64,000 nt of DNA from Corynebacterium pseudodiphtheriticum DSM 44287 (lineage in GTDB: Bacteria > Actinomycetota > Actinomycetes > Mycobacteriales > Mycobacteriaceae), in assembly GCF_000688415.1 (NCBI RefSeq), contig NZ_JIAH01000007.1, forward strand, positions 186,001 to 250,000, written 5' to 3'. The translations under genes were made by a program, and so were the position numbers. The notes beneath the pieces are model-generated. The model had not been told where the DNA came from. It did no database searches and was given only the letters and a program-made list of their open reading frames with translations. This document shows, in pieces, positions 30,412-40,147 of the stretch (its first letter is position 1; each line of letters begins with the position of its first letter).

Positions 30412-32487
30412 ATGGAGCTAGCTCATCCGGTTGCGCATGTGTTGCCTCTTTTGGGGTTAGCACATCTGGACCGTGGGTTTGATTACTTAGTCGCAGACAA
30501 AGACGACAAAGTAGCCCAGGCAGGTACTCGTGTGCGCATTCGATTTCACGGCCGACTCGTCGACGGGATTGTGTTGGAACGTCGTGCGCACTCAGAGCAT
30601 TTAGGGCGATTGCGTTATCTAGAGCGGGTTTATTCCGAGCACGTTGTCTATCCGCAGCAGACCGCACGGCTTGTGGAATCCCTGGCGCAGCGCTATGGCG
30701 GCACCCGTGCGGACCTCATCAGAACCGCGATACCTCCGCGTCATGCCCAAGCGGAATCCTCCGATTTTGTTACTGCCTGGGACAAACTCGGCGAAGCTAT
30801 TGAGCCGGACCTTTCTGGTTGGTCGAATTATCGGCACGGGCAGTCTTTTGTTGATTCAGTACTGGCTCGCCGTTCCGCACGCGCTGCATGGCAGATCACA
30901 CCAGGCGATGACTGGGCAGGCATCGTGGCGTCGTTGCTAGCGAAAGTGGCCATTGATGGGGGCGGAGCACTGGCTGTGGTTCCTGATCAAAGGGATCTTG
31001 ACCGCGTGGAAACTGCCCTTCGCGAGCATTTGGGGCCGAAGCAAATCACGGTGCTTAACGCTCAGTTGGGGGCGCAGGGACGCTACCGTAGATTTTTATC
31101 CGTCTTACATGGACAAGCACGGGTAGTAATTGGTACGCGCAGCGCGGCGTATGCGCCACTGAAAAATCTCAGTTTAGCTGTCATTATCGATGATGGAGAC
31201 GAAAACCTCATCGAACAGCGCGCTCCTTATGCTCACGCTCGGGAAGTGCTGACCACGCGCGCTGGGCTGGAGGGCTGCTCGTTGCTCATCGGCGGGCTTG
31301 CCCGCACCGCGGAGACACAGCTATTGGTGGAAGCCGGCTGGATGCACGGTTTGCTTGCTTCACGCGATCGAGTACGCGAATCGTCCCCACTTATACGAGC
31401 GGCAGCCGATACGGATTTTGAACTGGAAAAAGACCCGGTAGCCAGGCAGGCTCGTGTACCAGGGCTCGCGTTTGATGCAGCTCGTCGGGCGCTTTCTGCA
31501 GGAAAGCCAGTATTGGTGCAAGTTCCACGGAAGGGCTATATCCCGACGCTGTCTTGCGCACAGTGCCGACATCCAGCGCGATGTCGTATCTGTAATGGGC
31601 CGGTAGGATTACCCGGGCAGGATCCTGCGGCTGCTGTGGCAGCATCCACGACAAGCGCGATACAGTCACAGTCACGAGTTGCGACATCAACCGAATCACG
31701 AGCGGAAGTGCCCACATGTCGATGGTGTGGAGCGATTCACTCAGCGTTTCGGTGCGGCGAATGTGGCTCACAACGTCTCCGGGCAGTGGTACTTGGTGCG
31801 CAACGCACCGCGGAAGAATTGGGGAGAGCGTTTCCGTCCACACGTGTGATTACCTCTGGTGGTTCGCGGGTATTGGATTCGGTTCCAGATTCACCCGCGT
31901 TGGTGGTTGCGACCCCAGGTGCGGAACCCCTGGTGGATGGTGGCCATTACGGGGCCGCGTTGTTATTAGATACTTGGGCTTTGCTTGGCAGGCAGGATTT
32001 ACGTGCCGCGGAAGATACTCTGGCGACGTGGATGCGCGCTGCCGCTTTAGTGGAAAGTCGTGCTTCAGGTGGCATGGTCATCGTTGTGGCTGAAGCTAGC
32101 TTGCCGTCCGTGCAGTATTTGATTCGTTGGGACCCCGTAGGCGCTGCAACAGCTGAATTGGCAGGGCGTAGGGAGACCAAATTTCCCCCCGCCGTGCATA
32201 TGGCTGCTATTGATGGCGCGGATGCGAGCCTGGACATGTTTCTTGACTTAGTTGAACTTCCAGCGCACGCGGAGGTACTGGGCCCAGTTGACCTGCCTTA
32301 TTCCACCAGGTTGCCTGGGGACTATGATGAACAGCGCTTTGGCCTCCCACAGAGAATTTTGGTGCGGACCCCGTTGGGGCCCCGGGCGGAACTAGGTGTG
32401 GCGTTGCGGACCGCTGCGGTGGCTCGTAGTTTGCGGAAAGACGAGCTTCCTTTACGGATTCAGGTCGATCCGCCCCATATTGGTTAA
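30412..32487 (+). CDS. priA: PriA-like primosomal protein lacking helicase motifs
   Basis: It corresponds to replication restart protein PriA by position and by its zinc-binding region. The N-terminal 3'-DNA-binding domain (VRIRFHGRLVDGIVL) is present. Where the Walker A motif of a helicase should be, there is no GKT; the sequence is LLAKVAIDGGGALAVVPD, and the DEAH-type motif reads IIDDGDEN. Eight cysteines of the paired zinc sites are kept (CAQCRHPARCRIC and later CRWC, CGEC), separated by a Ser/Ala/Thr-rich insert. Degenerate PriA is the normal state in many actinobacteria, so it probably binds forks without unwinding. The length is 691 residues. The start is 17 bases after metK. Confidence 0.88.
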   Translation: MELAHPVAHVLPLLGLAHLDRGFDYLVADKDDKVAQAGTRVRIRFHGRLVDGIVLERRAHSEHLGRLRYLERVYSEHVVYPQQTARLVESLAQRYGGTRADLIRTAIPPRHAQAESSDFVTAWDKLGEAIEPDLSGWSNYRHGQSFVDSVLARRSARAAWQITPGDDWAGIVASLLAKVAIDGGGALAVVPDQRDLDRVETALREHLGPKQITVLNAQLGAQGRYRRFLSVLHGQARVVIGTRSAAYAPLKNLSLAVIIDDGDENLIEQRAPYAHAREVLTTRAGLEGCSLLIGGLARTAETQLLVEAGWMHGLLASRDRVRESSPLIRAAADTDFELEKDPVARQARVPGLAFDAARRALSAGKPVLVQVPRKGYIPTLSCAQCRHPARCRICNGPVGLPGQDPAAAVAASTTSAIQSQSRVATSTESRAEVPTCRWCGAIHSAFRCGECGSQRLRAVVLGAQRTAEELGRAFPSTRVITSGGSRVLDSVPDSPALVVATPGAEPLVDGGHYGAALLLDTWALLGRQDLRAAEDTLATWMRAAALVESRASGGMVIVVAEASLPSVQYLIRWDPVGAATAELAGRRETKFPPAVHMAAIDGADASLDMFLDLVELPAHAEVLGPVDLPYSTRLPGDYDEQRFGLPQRILVRTPLGPRAELGVALRTAAVARSLRKDELPLRIQVDPPHIG

Positions 32488-32541
32488 ATCAGAATCGGTT
32501 AGTCTGAATAGTTATGGACCATTAAAGGAGTAGGAAGAACA

Positions 32542-33501
32542 ATGCGGATTGTGTTTGCTGGTACACCGGAGCCGGCTGTTGTGGCTTTGGAAGCACTCTT
32601 GGAATCTGAGCACGAGGTCGTCGGTGTGCTTACCCGTCCAGATGCACGGAAAGGGCGCGGTCGTAGTTTGGCGTCGTCGCCGGTTGCAGCTTTGGCTCGG
32701 GAACGTGGGATTGAGGTGCTTACTCCCGAGACTTTGCGTGCTGACAGCGAGGCTGGTTCTCAGGTTCGCGCCTGGTTGCAGGAATTAGCTCCGGAGGCAA
32801 TCGCGGTGGTGGCCTACGGTAAATTGATTAGTACGGATTTGTTGGACGTTGCCCGGCATGGCTGGATTAATCTGCATTTTTCTCTACTTCCACAGTGGCG
32901 CGGAGCGGCTCCGGTGCAAGCTGCAATTGCGCATGGCGATGATATTACTGGTGCCAGCACATTCCGGATTGAAGAAGGGCTTGATACCGGGGACGTATTT
33001 GGCACGGTGACGGAGGTTATTCGTGACGACGATACGGCGGATGATCTGTTGACGCGTCTGGCTTATTCCGGCGCGGATTTGTTGGTTGCTACCATGGATG
33101 GGCTGGCCGACGAACGCTTAGAGGCGCAGCCGCAATCTGGTGAGGCCACCTACGCCCCGAAAATTTCTGCTGAGCAGGCGCACATCGATTGGTCACAACC
33201 AGATTTTGCGATCGATCGGCACATTCGGGCTTATACACCCGGTCCTGGCGCGTGGACGATGCTCGGTGAGCAACGTTTAAAGATTGCACCGGTGACGCTG
33301 GTTACAGCGGGGAGTGACGCTGCGGCCCTGTTTGCGAAGAAATCTTTGTCTGCTGGCGAATTGTATGTTGCGAAAAACGATGTGTTTGTTGGCACCGCTA
33401 CTACACCAGTGCGCTTGGGAATGGTCCAAGCACCAGGAAAGAAGAGAATGGATGCCGCAGCTTGGGCGCGCGGAAATCAACCGGAAGGAATTTTGTCATG
33501 A
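32542..33501 (+). CDS. fmt: Methionyl-tRNA formyltransferase
   Basis: It formylates initiator Met-tRNA using 10-formyltetrahydrofolate. The 319-residue protein has MRIVFAGTPEPAVVALEAL at the start, RPDARKGRGR, and the catalytic region GWINLHFSLLPQWRGAAPVQ with Asn and His, followed by the Asp in EEGLDTGD. The ATG has AAAGGAG about 12 bases upstream. The stop overlaps the rsmB start (ATGA). Confidence 0.95.
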   Translation: MRIVFAGTPEPAVVALEALLESEHEVVGVLTRPDARKGRGRSLASSPVAALARERGIEVLTPETLRADSEAGSQVRAWLQELAPEAIAVVAYGKLISTDLLDVARHGWINLHFSLLPQWRGAAPVQAAIAHGDDITGASTFRIEEGLDTGDVFGTVTEVIRDDDTADDLLTRLAYSGADLLVATMDGLADERLEAQPQSGEATYAPKISAEQAHIDWSQPDFAIDRHIRAYTPGPGAWTMLGEQRLKIAPVTLVTAGSDAAALFAKKSLSAGELYVAKNDVFVGTATTPVRLGMVQAPGKKRMDAAAWARGNQPEGILS

Positions 33502-35090
33502 GTGCAGCAGCTGGCGGATTTCGATCTCGGTCGCGTTCCGGCGAATCCCCACGTTTAGCGGATAAAGCAGGCAACCAGACTGGAAAAAAGACGGATGCTC
33601 GAGGAGCTAAGTCGCAACAGCATGACAAGCGGCGTCCACACAGCTACAAGCAGCAGAAGCGACAGAAGCGAACACACCGCGAGACAGCGGGCGTCGACAA
33701 GCCTCGCCTGCTTGCCTTTGCGGTCTTGAATCGGGTTAGCGACGATGATGCCTATGCGAATTTGATTTTGCCGAAATGTTTGCGGGAAGAGCGTGTTAAA
33801 GGGCGTGATGCTGCGTTTGCAACAGAAATCACCTATGGCTGTCTCCGGTCGCTTGGCGTTCTCGATACTGTGATTGACGCGTGCTCGTCACGCGAGTTGG
33901 ACTCGCTCGCCACGCCGGTCCTGAATGCCCTTCGCTTGGGAACTTACCAGTTGTTGTTTACGCGCGTTGATGATCATGCTGCTGTGGATACTTCAGTACG
34001 GCTAGTCGAATCGGCTGAGCATGGTAAGGCTAAAGGTTTTGTTAACGGCATTTTGCGCACGGTCGGCCGAACCCCCCGAGAGCAATGGATCGCACAGCTG
34101 CGACCAGAAAGTGAACTCGCTGGTTTGGCATTTGAACATGCGCACCCTGAGTGGATTGCAGGGGCGTTCAATGAGGCGTTGTTAGCGGAAAACCAAGATG
34201 CCAGCTTAGATGTGGAAAGCCCGCATTCTGACGGGATTCATCCAGAACTTGCCGCTGCGCTTGCGGCCGATTCAGAGCGCCCATTGGTGCATTTGGTCGC
34301 GCGTCCAGGAGAGATTAGTGCTGAAGAACTCGCGTTGATGATTGGGGGAGAAACCGGCAGGTATAGCCCATATGCGGTGTACTTGGAGTCTGGTGGCAAC
34401 CCGGGGGCACTGGAACCAGTGCAGCAGTCAATGGCGGCAGTGCAAGATGAAGGTTCGCAGTTGATTGCGCGTGCGGTCGTGGAAGCCGAGGTGCTGGGAG
34501 AGGACTCTGGGCGTTGGCTCGACCTTTGTGCTGGGCCTGGTGGAAAAGCTGCTCTGTTAGGTGCTTTAGCCGCCATCGATGGTGCCTCGGTAGACGCGGT
34601 GGAAGTCTCGCCTCACCGTGCGGAATTGATTCGCTCAACGGTGGCTGATTTGCCGGTCACAGTGCACGTGGCTGACGGTAGAAGTCCGGGGTTAGCAGCT
34701 GGCTTTGACCGGGTGCTTGTCGACGCCCCATGCTCAGGGCTGGGAGCGTTACGTCGACGTCCGGAAGCACGCTGGAAAAAAGACGATCGCGATATTCTGG
34801 ATTTGAATACACTGCAAGTGGAGTTATTACGCTCAGCGCTGCAGTTGGTGCGACCAGGTGGGGTGGTGGTTTATTCCACGTGCTCGCCAGACCTGCGTGA
34901 AACGCGGTCAATCGTTGACACAATTTTGGGGGATACTGACGGCCCGGCGGTAGAAGAATTATCAGCGTTGGCAACTCTTCCGGACATTCCAGGAATCGGC
35001 ACTGGGAATTTCCTTTCGGCACAGATGTGGCCACATAGGCACGGCACTGACGCTATGTTTTTTGCTGTGCTCCGCCGGAAGAGTACCTAA
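33498..35090 (+). CDS. rsmB: 16S rRNA (cytosine-5) methyltransferase RsmB
   Basis: It methylates C967 of 16S rRNA or an equivalent position. A basic, low-complexity extension (residues 1-65) precedes a NusB-like RNA-binding domain, seen in FVNGILRTVGR. The SAM-dependent methyltransferase half has LDLCAGPGGKAALL and the two catalytic cysteines in VDAPCSGLGALRRRPEA and VYSTCSPD. The start at 33498 overlaps the fmt stop; the frame is open further upstream inside fmt, but that is overlap. The length is 530 residues. Confidence 0.93.
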   Translation: MSAAAGGFRSRSRSGESPRLADKAGNQTGKKTDARGAKSQQHDKRRPHSYKQQKRQKRTHRETAGVDKPRLLAFAVLNRVSDDDAYANLILPKCLREERVKGRDAAFATEITYGCLRSLGVLDTVIDACSSRELDSLATPVLNALRLGTYQLLFTRVDDHAAVDTSVRLVESAEHGKAKGFVNGILRTVGRTPREQWIAQLRPESELAGLAFEHAHPEWIAGAFNEALLAENQDASLDVESPHSDGIHPELAAALAADSERPLVHLVARPGEISAEELALMIGGETGRYSPYAVYLESGGNPGALEPVQQSMAAVQDEGSQLIARAVVEAEVLGEDSGRWLDLCAGPGGKAALLGALAAIDGASVDAVEVSPHRAELIRSTVADLPVTVHVADGRSPGLAAGFDRVLVDAPCSGLGALRRRPEARWKKDDRDILDLNTLQVELLRSALQLVRPGGVVVYSTCSPDLRETRSIVDTILGDTDGPAVEELSALATLPDIPGIGTGNFLSAQMWPHRHGTDAMFFAVLRRKST

Positions 35091-35122
35091 ACCAGTGGAC
35101 TAGACGTTAGCCCGAATAACCG

Positions 35123-35128
35123 TAGAAT
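35123..35128 (+). promoter_or_regulatory. Candidate -10 box for a leaderless rpe transcript
   Basis: TAGAAT lies at 35123-35128 and the ATG at 35136 begins 7 bases after it, just where transcription would start. No ribosome-binding site precedes either possible rpe ATG. The -35 region (around TAGACG, 35101-35106) is weak. Confidence 0.4.
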
Positions 35129-35135
35129 GGCCAGT

Positions 35136-35885
35136 ATGTCTGTTCGTGATTCAGCAAATTCCTCTCCGGGAGTCTCGCCCCTTGATGCGTCGTCTTCTAT
35201 TTCTGATCCATTAATCAAGCGGCGGGCCTTGATCGCGCCGTCTATTTTGGCTGCGGATTTTTCCAGTCTTGGCGATCAAGTCCGTAGCGTTGACAACGCT
35301 GACTGGATTCACGTGGACATCATGGACGGACATTTTGTCCCAAACTTGTCGTTTGGTCCGGATGTGACCGCAACCGTCGATAAGATCACTGAGCAGTATT
35401 TAGATGTGCATTTGATGATCGAAAATCCGGAGCACTGGGTCGATACCTATATTGCTGCCGGTGCTGATTGCATCATCTTCCATGTAGAAGCGACTGATGA
35501 CCATGTTGCTTTAGCCAAAAAGATCCGGGAAAAAGGCGTTCGTGCTGGCTTCTCGCTGAAACCAGCTACCCCGATTGAGCCGTATCTTGCGGATCTTGAA
35601 CATTTCGACTTGGCCTTGGTAATGAGTGTCGAGCCCGGATTTGGTGGACAATCGTTCATGCCTGACCAATTAGACAAAGTTCGCGCACTGCGCCAGGCCA
35701 TTGATGAGCGGAATCTTGATTGTCTCATCGAGATTGACGGCGGAATTTCAGAACATACAATCGAGAAATCCGCTGAAGCTGGTTGTGACGCCTTCGTTGC
35801 AGGCTCCGCGGTCTTCAAGAAAACAGATCCGGCAGCAGCGGTGAATCATCTTCGCGCGTTAGCGACTGGGGCGACACAACACTAA
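35136..35885 (+). CDS. rpe: Ribulose-phosphate 3-epimerase
   Basis: It interconverts ribulose 5-phosphate and xylulose 5-phosphate. The TIM-barrel core has IAPSILAADFSSLG, HVDIMDGHFVPN, the MSVEPGFGGQSF loop and EIDGGI. An N-terminal tail of about 27 mostly Ser, Ala and Pro residues precedes the core, longer than usual. ATGs at 35127 and 35136 are both possible; I prefer 35136 because a -10 box overlaps the first one and suggests a leaderless start. The product links the pentose phosphate pathway with the riboflavin genes that follow directly. Confidence 0.93.
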   Translation: MSVRDSANSSPGVSPLDASSSISDPLIKRRALIAPSILAADFSSLGDQVRSVDNADWIHVDIMDGHFVPNLSFGPDVTATVDKITEQYLDVHLMIENPEHWVDTYIAAGADCIIFHVEATDDHVALAKKIREKGVRAGFSLKPATPIEPYLADLEHFDLALVMSVEPGFGGQSFMPDQLDKVRALRQAIDERNLDCLIEIDGGISEHTIEKSAEAGCDAFVAGSAVFKKTDPAAAVNHLRALATGATQH

Positions 35886-36956
35886 ATGACTTCTGAATTT
35901 TCTGCGAGCGCCTTAGACGCTCGTATTCTCAACGCTGCGCTCTCGGCAGCTCACCGAGCAGCCCTGGAGGTCCGTGGTAGTACAAGCCCGAATCCGCCCG
36001 TAGGGGCAGTAATTCTGACTGAAAATGGAGATATTTGTGGAGTCGGCGCCACTGAACCGCCAGGTGGGCGACATGCAGAAATTGTTGCGTTGGACCAGGC
36101 GGGTAGGTCTTCGAAGGGTGCGCATGTAGTGGTCACCCTCGAACCGTGCAACCATCAAGGCAGGACCGGCCCGTGCTCGCAAGCTCTCATCGATGCAGGT
36201 GTGGCTTCAGTGCATTATTTACATGCTGACCCCAATGTGATTGCAGCCGGTGGTGCAGAAAAACTACGCGCGGCGGGAATTGCGGTTCATCATCTTGGGG
36301 CCTCTGGTCTTTTGCAGCGGGATTCCACCGCGATTTTAGGCGACGAGCTGGAGCCATGGCTGCAGGCTACAGCCATGGGACGAGTGCACGTCACGGCAAA
36401 GTTCGCACAATCGGTCGATGGGTTTAGTGCTGCATCTGACGGATCAAGCAAGTGGATCACTGGTTCTAAGGCAAGAGAGAGGGTGCATCTCGATCGCAGT
36501 AAACGTGATGCGATCATTATTGGCACGGGGACAGCGTTAGCCGATAATCCATCGTTGACCGCTCGCTATATCTCCGAAACCGGAGAAACCTTGTTGTATA
36601 AGCAGCAGCCACGTCGTGTGGTAATCGGCAAGTCAGATTTGTCCGCATGCAGTAATTTGCAGCGTCTCGGCTTTGCACAATATCCCGATATTCCTACTGC
36701 TCTGACTGCCTTATGGGAACAGGGCTGTCGAGATGTGCTAGTCGAGGGCGGTCCGAAACTCCTGAGTTCATTTGTCGGGAGTGGTTACGTCGATGCAGTG
36801 CAAGCATATGTGGCACCGTTATTGCTAGGAGACGGGCGTAGTGTGCTTGCTTCTGCTGTTGGTGTGAATCTGGCAGATGGCATGCGTTTAGAGATCAATC
36901 GTGTCGAAAGACTTGGCAATGATGTGTTGTTGACCATGGTGCCGGGAGCGAAGTAG
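35886..36956 (+). CDS. ribD: Bifunctional riboflavin deaminase/reductase
   Basis: It deaminates and then reduces the pyrimidine intermediate of riboflavin synthesis. The N-terminal deaminase has the zinc ligands His63 (HAEIVAL), Cys88 and Cys97 in PCNHQGRTGPC. The C-terminal reductase begins near residue 172 with VHVTAKFAQSVDG and has DVLVEGGPKLLSSF. The ATG is adjacent to the rpe stop (TAAATG), so translation is coupled. It has 356 residues, as expected. Confidence 0.94.
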   Translation: MTSEFSASALDARILNAALSAAHRAALEVRGSTSPNPPVGAVILTENGDICGVGATEPPGGRHAEIVALDQAGRSSKGAHVVVTLEPCNHQGRTGPCSQALIDAGVASVHYLHADPNVIAAGGAEKLRAAGIAVHHLGASGLLQRDSTAILGDELEPWLQATAMGRVHVTAKFAQSVDGFSAASDGSSKWITGSKARERVHLDRSKRDAIIIGTGTALADNPSLTARYISETGETLLYKQQPRRVVIGKSDLSACSNLQRLGFAQYPDIPTALTALWEQGCRDVLVEGGPKLLSSFVGSGYVDAVQAYVAPLLLGDGRSVLASAVGVNLADGMRLEINRVERLGNDVLLTMVPGAK

Positions 36957-36980
36957 ATAAGCTACGGAGAAAGGCGATAA

Positions 36981-37721
36981 ATGTTTAGTGGATTGGTAGA
37001 AAACACTGGTGAGGTCGTAACGGTCGACAACGTCGGTGATGCGGTTCGTATGAGCATCCAAGGTGGGAGAATCATGCACGATGCCAGCCTGGGGGATTCC
37101 ATAGCAGTCAACGGCGTCTGCTTGACGGTTGCGGAGTTGGATGTTGAATCCGGAGTTTTTGGCGCTGACGTCATGCAGGAATCACTAAATCGTTCAGTGC
37201 TGGGCGACTTGCGCCCTGGCAGCATAGTGAACCTCGAACGTGCACTCCGTGCCGACGCGCGACTTGGTGGGCACATCATGCAAGGGCATGTTGATGGTAC
37301 AGCGCGACTGGTTTCTCGCACTCCCTCAGAGAACTGGGAAGTTTTGCGCTTCGAATTACCAGCGCAACTGGCAAAATACGTCGTAGAAAAAGGGTCTATT
37401 GCTATCAGCGGTGTGTCTTTGACTGTGTCTGCTATTTCTGAGACTCCTAGACCATCAGCTGCGGCCACGGCCGCGACATCGACTGTGCCCTCTGGTCCAG
37501 AATTTGAAGCGATTCCTAGAACGACTCCTATCCCTAATGCTGACAGTGGCGACTGGTTTGAAGTCTCCTTGATCCCTACGACATTGTCCGAAACCACCTT
37601 AGGCACCTTGGCAGTGGGCGAGAGGGTTAATCTAGAGGTCGACATCATCGGCAAATACGTCGAAAAGCTGTTGGCCGCGGGAACACCGACCGGTTATAGC
37701 TTTCCGTCAGACACACACTAA
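36981..37721 (+). CDS. ribE: Riboflavin synthase alpha chain, with an internal insert
   Basis: It dismutates two lumazines to riboflavin. Two lumazine-binding barrels are visible, the first beginning [12 protein letters not shown] with [12 protein letters not shown], the second with [12 protein letters not shown] and [12 protein letters not shown]. The usual length is about 210 residues, but here it is 246. The difference is mostly a Pro/Ala/Thr-rich segment at residues 154-190 (37440-37550), between [10 protein letters not shown] and [12 protein letters not shown] of the second barrel. The reading frame is continuous and the motifs on both sides are intact. The gene is often called ribC in actinobacteria. 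Confidence 0.92.
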   Translation: MFSGLVENTGEVVTVDNVGDAVRMSIQGGRIMHDASLGDSIAVNGVCLTVAELDVESGVFGADVMQESLNRSVLGDLRPGSIVNLERALRADARLGGHIMQGHVDGTARLVSRTPSENWEVLRFELPAQLAKYVVEKGSIAISGVSLTVSAISETPRPSAAATAATSTVPSGPEFEAIPRTTPIPNADSGDWFEVSLIPTTLSETTLGTLAVGERVNLEVDIIGKYVEKLLAAGTPTGYSFPSDTH

Positions 37722-37732
37722 AGTGGAGACAT

Positions 37733-39010
37733 ATGAGCATCGAGGTCACCCAGGATGGCAAAGCAATCAAGCTTGATAGCGTCGAACGTGCAATAGCCGA
37801 TATTCGGGCAGGCAAAGCTGTAGTGGTCGTAGATGATGAAGACCGCGAAAACGAAGGCGATCTAATTTTTGCCGCAGAAAAAGCTACTCCAGAATTAGTG
37901 GCTTTTATGGTCCGGTACACCTCTGGTTATATCTGCGCGCCGATGCTTCCAGACGACCTCAATCAGCTGGGCTTGCCGCCTATGGCGGCGGTTAACGAGG
38001 ACGTGCGCGGTACGGCTTATACCGTGACTGTTGATTTCAATGACGGCACCACTGGTATTTCTGCGGCTAGTCGTGCCAAGACCTTGCGTGCATTGGCGTC
38101 CGCGGATGCGCATCGGGAGCAGTTCACCCGCCCGGGCCACGTCGTACCCCTGAGCGCTCGCCCTAATGGTGTGTTGGACCGCAACGGACACACCGAAGCT
38201 TCTGTTGATTTGGCACGCTTGGCAGGTTTGCGCCCGGCCGGTGTGATCTGTGAAATTGTGTCGGAAAAAGACCCGACCGATATGGCACGTCTTCCGGAAC
38301 TACGGGAATTTGCCGATACCCATGACCTGGCTTTGATCTCAATAGAGCAAATGATTCAGTGGCGACGTCGTAATGAAATGCAGGTGGTCCGTGAGGTAGC
38401 AACCAGCTTGCCGACGGATGCTGGACCGATGACTGCGCTCGGGTACCGCCACCAGGTGGATGGGACGGAGCATGTGGCACTGATCGCGGGCTCGGTGGAC
38501 GAGTTGCACAATGCCACAGACGTCCCAGTACGCGTGCATTCGGAATGTCTCACTGGTGATGTTTTCCACTCGCGTCGCTGTGACTGTGGACAGCAGCTGG
38601 ATCAAGCGATTGACTATATCCAAAGAGCTGGTAGCGGCGTAGTGATCTATATTCGCGGACACGAGGGCCGGGGCATCGGGCTTCTCGCCAAGCTTAAAGC
38701 TTATCGTCTGCAGGAAAGTGGTGCCGATACCGTAGACGCGAATTTGGAACAAGGGCTGCCTGCGGACGCACGCGAATTTTCCGTGGCTGGTCAGATTTTG
38801 GCTGATCTGGGAATCGCGAGCGCGAATTTGTTGACCAATAACCCGTTCAAGGCTGAAGCCTTGGAAGGGTTTGGCGTCGAAGTATCTAAACGCACTGCAC
38901 TGCTTACCGAAGCGAACGAAGATAACATCGCGTATCTACGTACGAAACGTGACCGCATGGGGCATGACTTGCCAACGGTTGCGGACTGGGATGTGCAACG
39001 TCCACAATAA
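37733..39010 (+). CDS. ribBA: Bifunctional DHBP synthase / GTP cyclohydrolase II
   Basis: It supplies both precursors of riboflavin, from ribulose 5-phosphate and GTP. The N-terminal RibB half has [17 protein letters not shown] near residue 36 and TRPGHVVPL. The C-terminal RibA half has the zinc cysteines in [17 protein letters not shown] and [20 protein letters not shown]. The length of 425 residues suits the fused form. It follows ribE by 11 bases. Confidence 0.95.
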   Translation: MSIEVTQDGKAIKLDSVERAIADIRAGKAVVVVDDEDRENEGDLIFAAEKATPELVAFMVRYTSGYICAPMLPDDLNQLGLPPMAAVNEDVRGTAYTVTVDFNDGTTGISAASRAKTLRALASADAHREQFTRPGHVVPLSARPNGVLDRNGHTEASVDLARLAGLRPAGVICEIVSEKDPTDMARLPELREFADTHDLALISIEQMIQWRRRNEMQVVREVATSLPTDAGPMTALGYRHQVDGTEHVALIAGSVDELHNATDVPVRVHSECLTGDVFHSRRCDCGQQLDQAIDYIQRAGSGVVIYIRGHEGRGIGLLAKLKAYRLQESGADTVDANLEQGLPADAREFSVAGQILADLGIASANLLTNNPFKAEALEGFGVEVSKRTALLTEANEDNIAYLRTKRDRMGHDLPTVADWDVQRPQ

Positions 39011-39060
39011 TCCGCGGCAAATTTGCGTCATCATATATCTATTTACAGCAAGGAGCTGAC

Positions 39061-39573
39061 ATGGCACACGGTGGAGCACCGCAGATCCCCCTAGGCAGCG
39101 CTAAAGGGGTGCGAGTATGCGTAGTGAGCACTCGCTGGAACCAGGAAGTCTGTGAGCAGATGCGCTCCCGGGCGCTAGCCGTGGCTGCTGAAGCAGGGGC
39201 CACGGTTTCGGAAGCACGTGTCATGGGTGCGATTGAGCTGCCAGTTGTTGTCCAGCAAGCGGCACGGCAATTCGACGCCGTGGTTGCTTTGGGTTGCGTG
39301 ATTCGGGGCGGAACCCCGCACTTTGATTATGTCTGTGATTCTGTGACCCAGGGGTTGACCCGGGTGAGTCTGGATGAATCGACCCCGGTTACCAACGGGG
39401 TGTTGACCGTGAATTCCCAAGAGCAGGCACGTGCCAGAGCTGGGTTTCCGGATTCGATTGAGGATAAGGGTGGTGAGGCCATGGCTGCAGCGCTTGACAC
39501 ATTGGCTACCCTTCGTGAGCTGCGTGCCACTGCGCACCACCGTGAGACAGACATTTGCGAGGAACAAGCATGA
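39061..39573 (+). CDS. ribH: 6,7-dimethyl-8-ribityllumazine synthase
   Basis: It condenses the RibA/RibD product with DHBP to lumazine, forming a hollow capsid-like assembly in many species. The 170-residue protein has [28 protein letters not shown] and [15 protein letters not shown] with the catalytic His region. AAGGAG lies 6 bases before the ATG. Its stop overlaps the next ATG (ATGA). Confidence 0.95.
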   Translation: MAHGGAPQIPLGSAKGVRVCVVSTRWNQEVCEQMRSRALAVAAEAGATVSEARVMGAIELPVVVQQAARQFDAVVALGCVIRGGTPHFDYVCDSVTQGLTRVSLDESTPVTNGVLTVNSQEQARARAGFPDSIEDKGGEAMAAALDTLATLRELRATAHHRETDICEEQA

Positions 39574-40130
39574 CGTCCCAATCTGATGAGACGAATTCCC
39601 ACCAACAGTTTCACAAAGAACAGCAGCTCGACGAAAAGAAATTAGCAGCGTATACCGCGTTGGATCCATTTTCGGTGACGAGCAATAAACCGTGGGAGTT
39701 AACCATTACTTCTCGTAAACTGCGCGTCTACGCCACGCTCTTGATCCCGATCATCATGGCTGTTCACATTTTTATGGCGTGGCAACTTAGCCTCGAATTT
39801 ACTGGGGCATCGGTCACTGGCGTCGATTTCATTGCATTTCCCGGCGTCGGCGTGATTATTTCTGTTTTAGTTTGGCTCGCGCTTTCGCGTCCTCGTGTGC
39901 GGGTCAATAGTGATGGCGTAGAAGTCCGTAATATTATCGGAACTCGGTTTTATTATTGGCAACTCATTTACGGACTATCCGTTCCCGAAGGTGCTCGTAT
40001 GGCACGTCTCGAACTTCCTGAATTCGAGTATATGCCGTTGTGGGCGATTCAAGTTTCTGATGGTGCGGACACCATCCAGGCGGTACGAAAATTCCGCGAG
40101 CTTGAAGCCCAATACATGCCCGAAGAATAG
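39570..40130 (+). CDS. PH-domain membrane protein, function unknown
   Basis: It is a 186-residue protein with two predicted transmembrane helices (about residues 54-75 and 88-107) followed by a bacterial PH-like domain ([16 protein letters not shown], then [16 protein letters not shown]). Proteins of this kind follow ribH in corynebacteria and mycobacteria. No catalytic motif is seen. The start at 39570 overlaps the ribH stop, with GCGAGGA upstream; a TTG at 39555 in frame is less likely. The riboflavin operon linkage is positional only. Confidence 0.8.
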   Translation: MTSQSDETNSHQQFHKEQQLDEKKLAAYTALDPFSVTSNKPWELTITSRKLRVYATLLIPIIMAVHIFMAWQLSLEFTGASVTGVDFIAFPGVGVIISVLVWLALSRPRVRVNSDGVEVRNIIGTRFYYWQLIYGLSVPEGARMARLELPEFEYMPLWAIQVSDGADTIQAVRKFRELEAQYMPEE

Positions 40131-40147
40131 CGAAATTTTTCTTAGCG

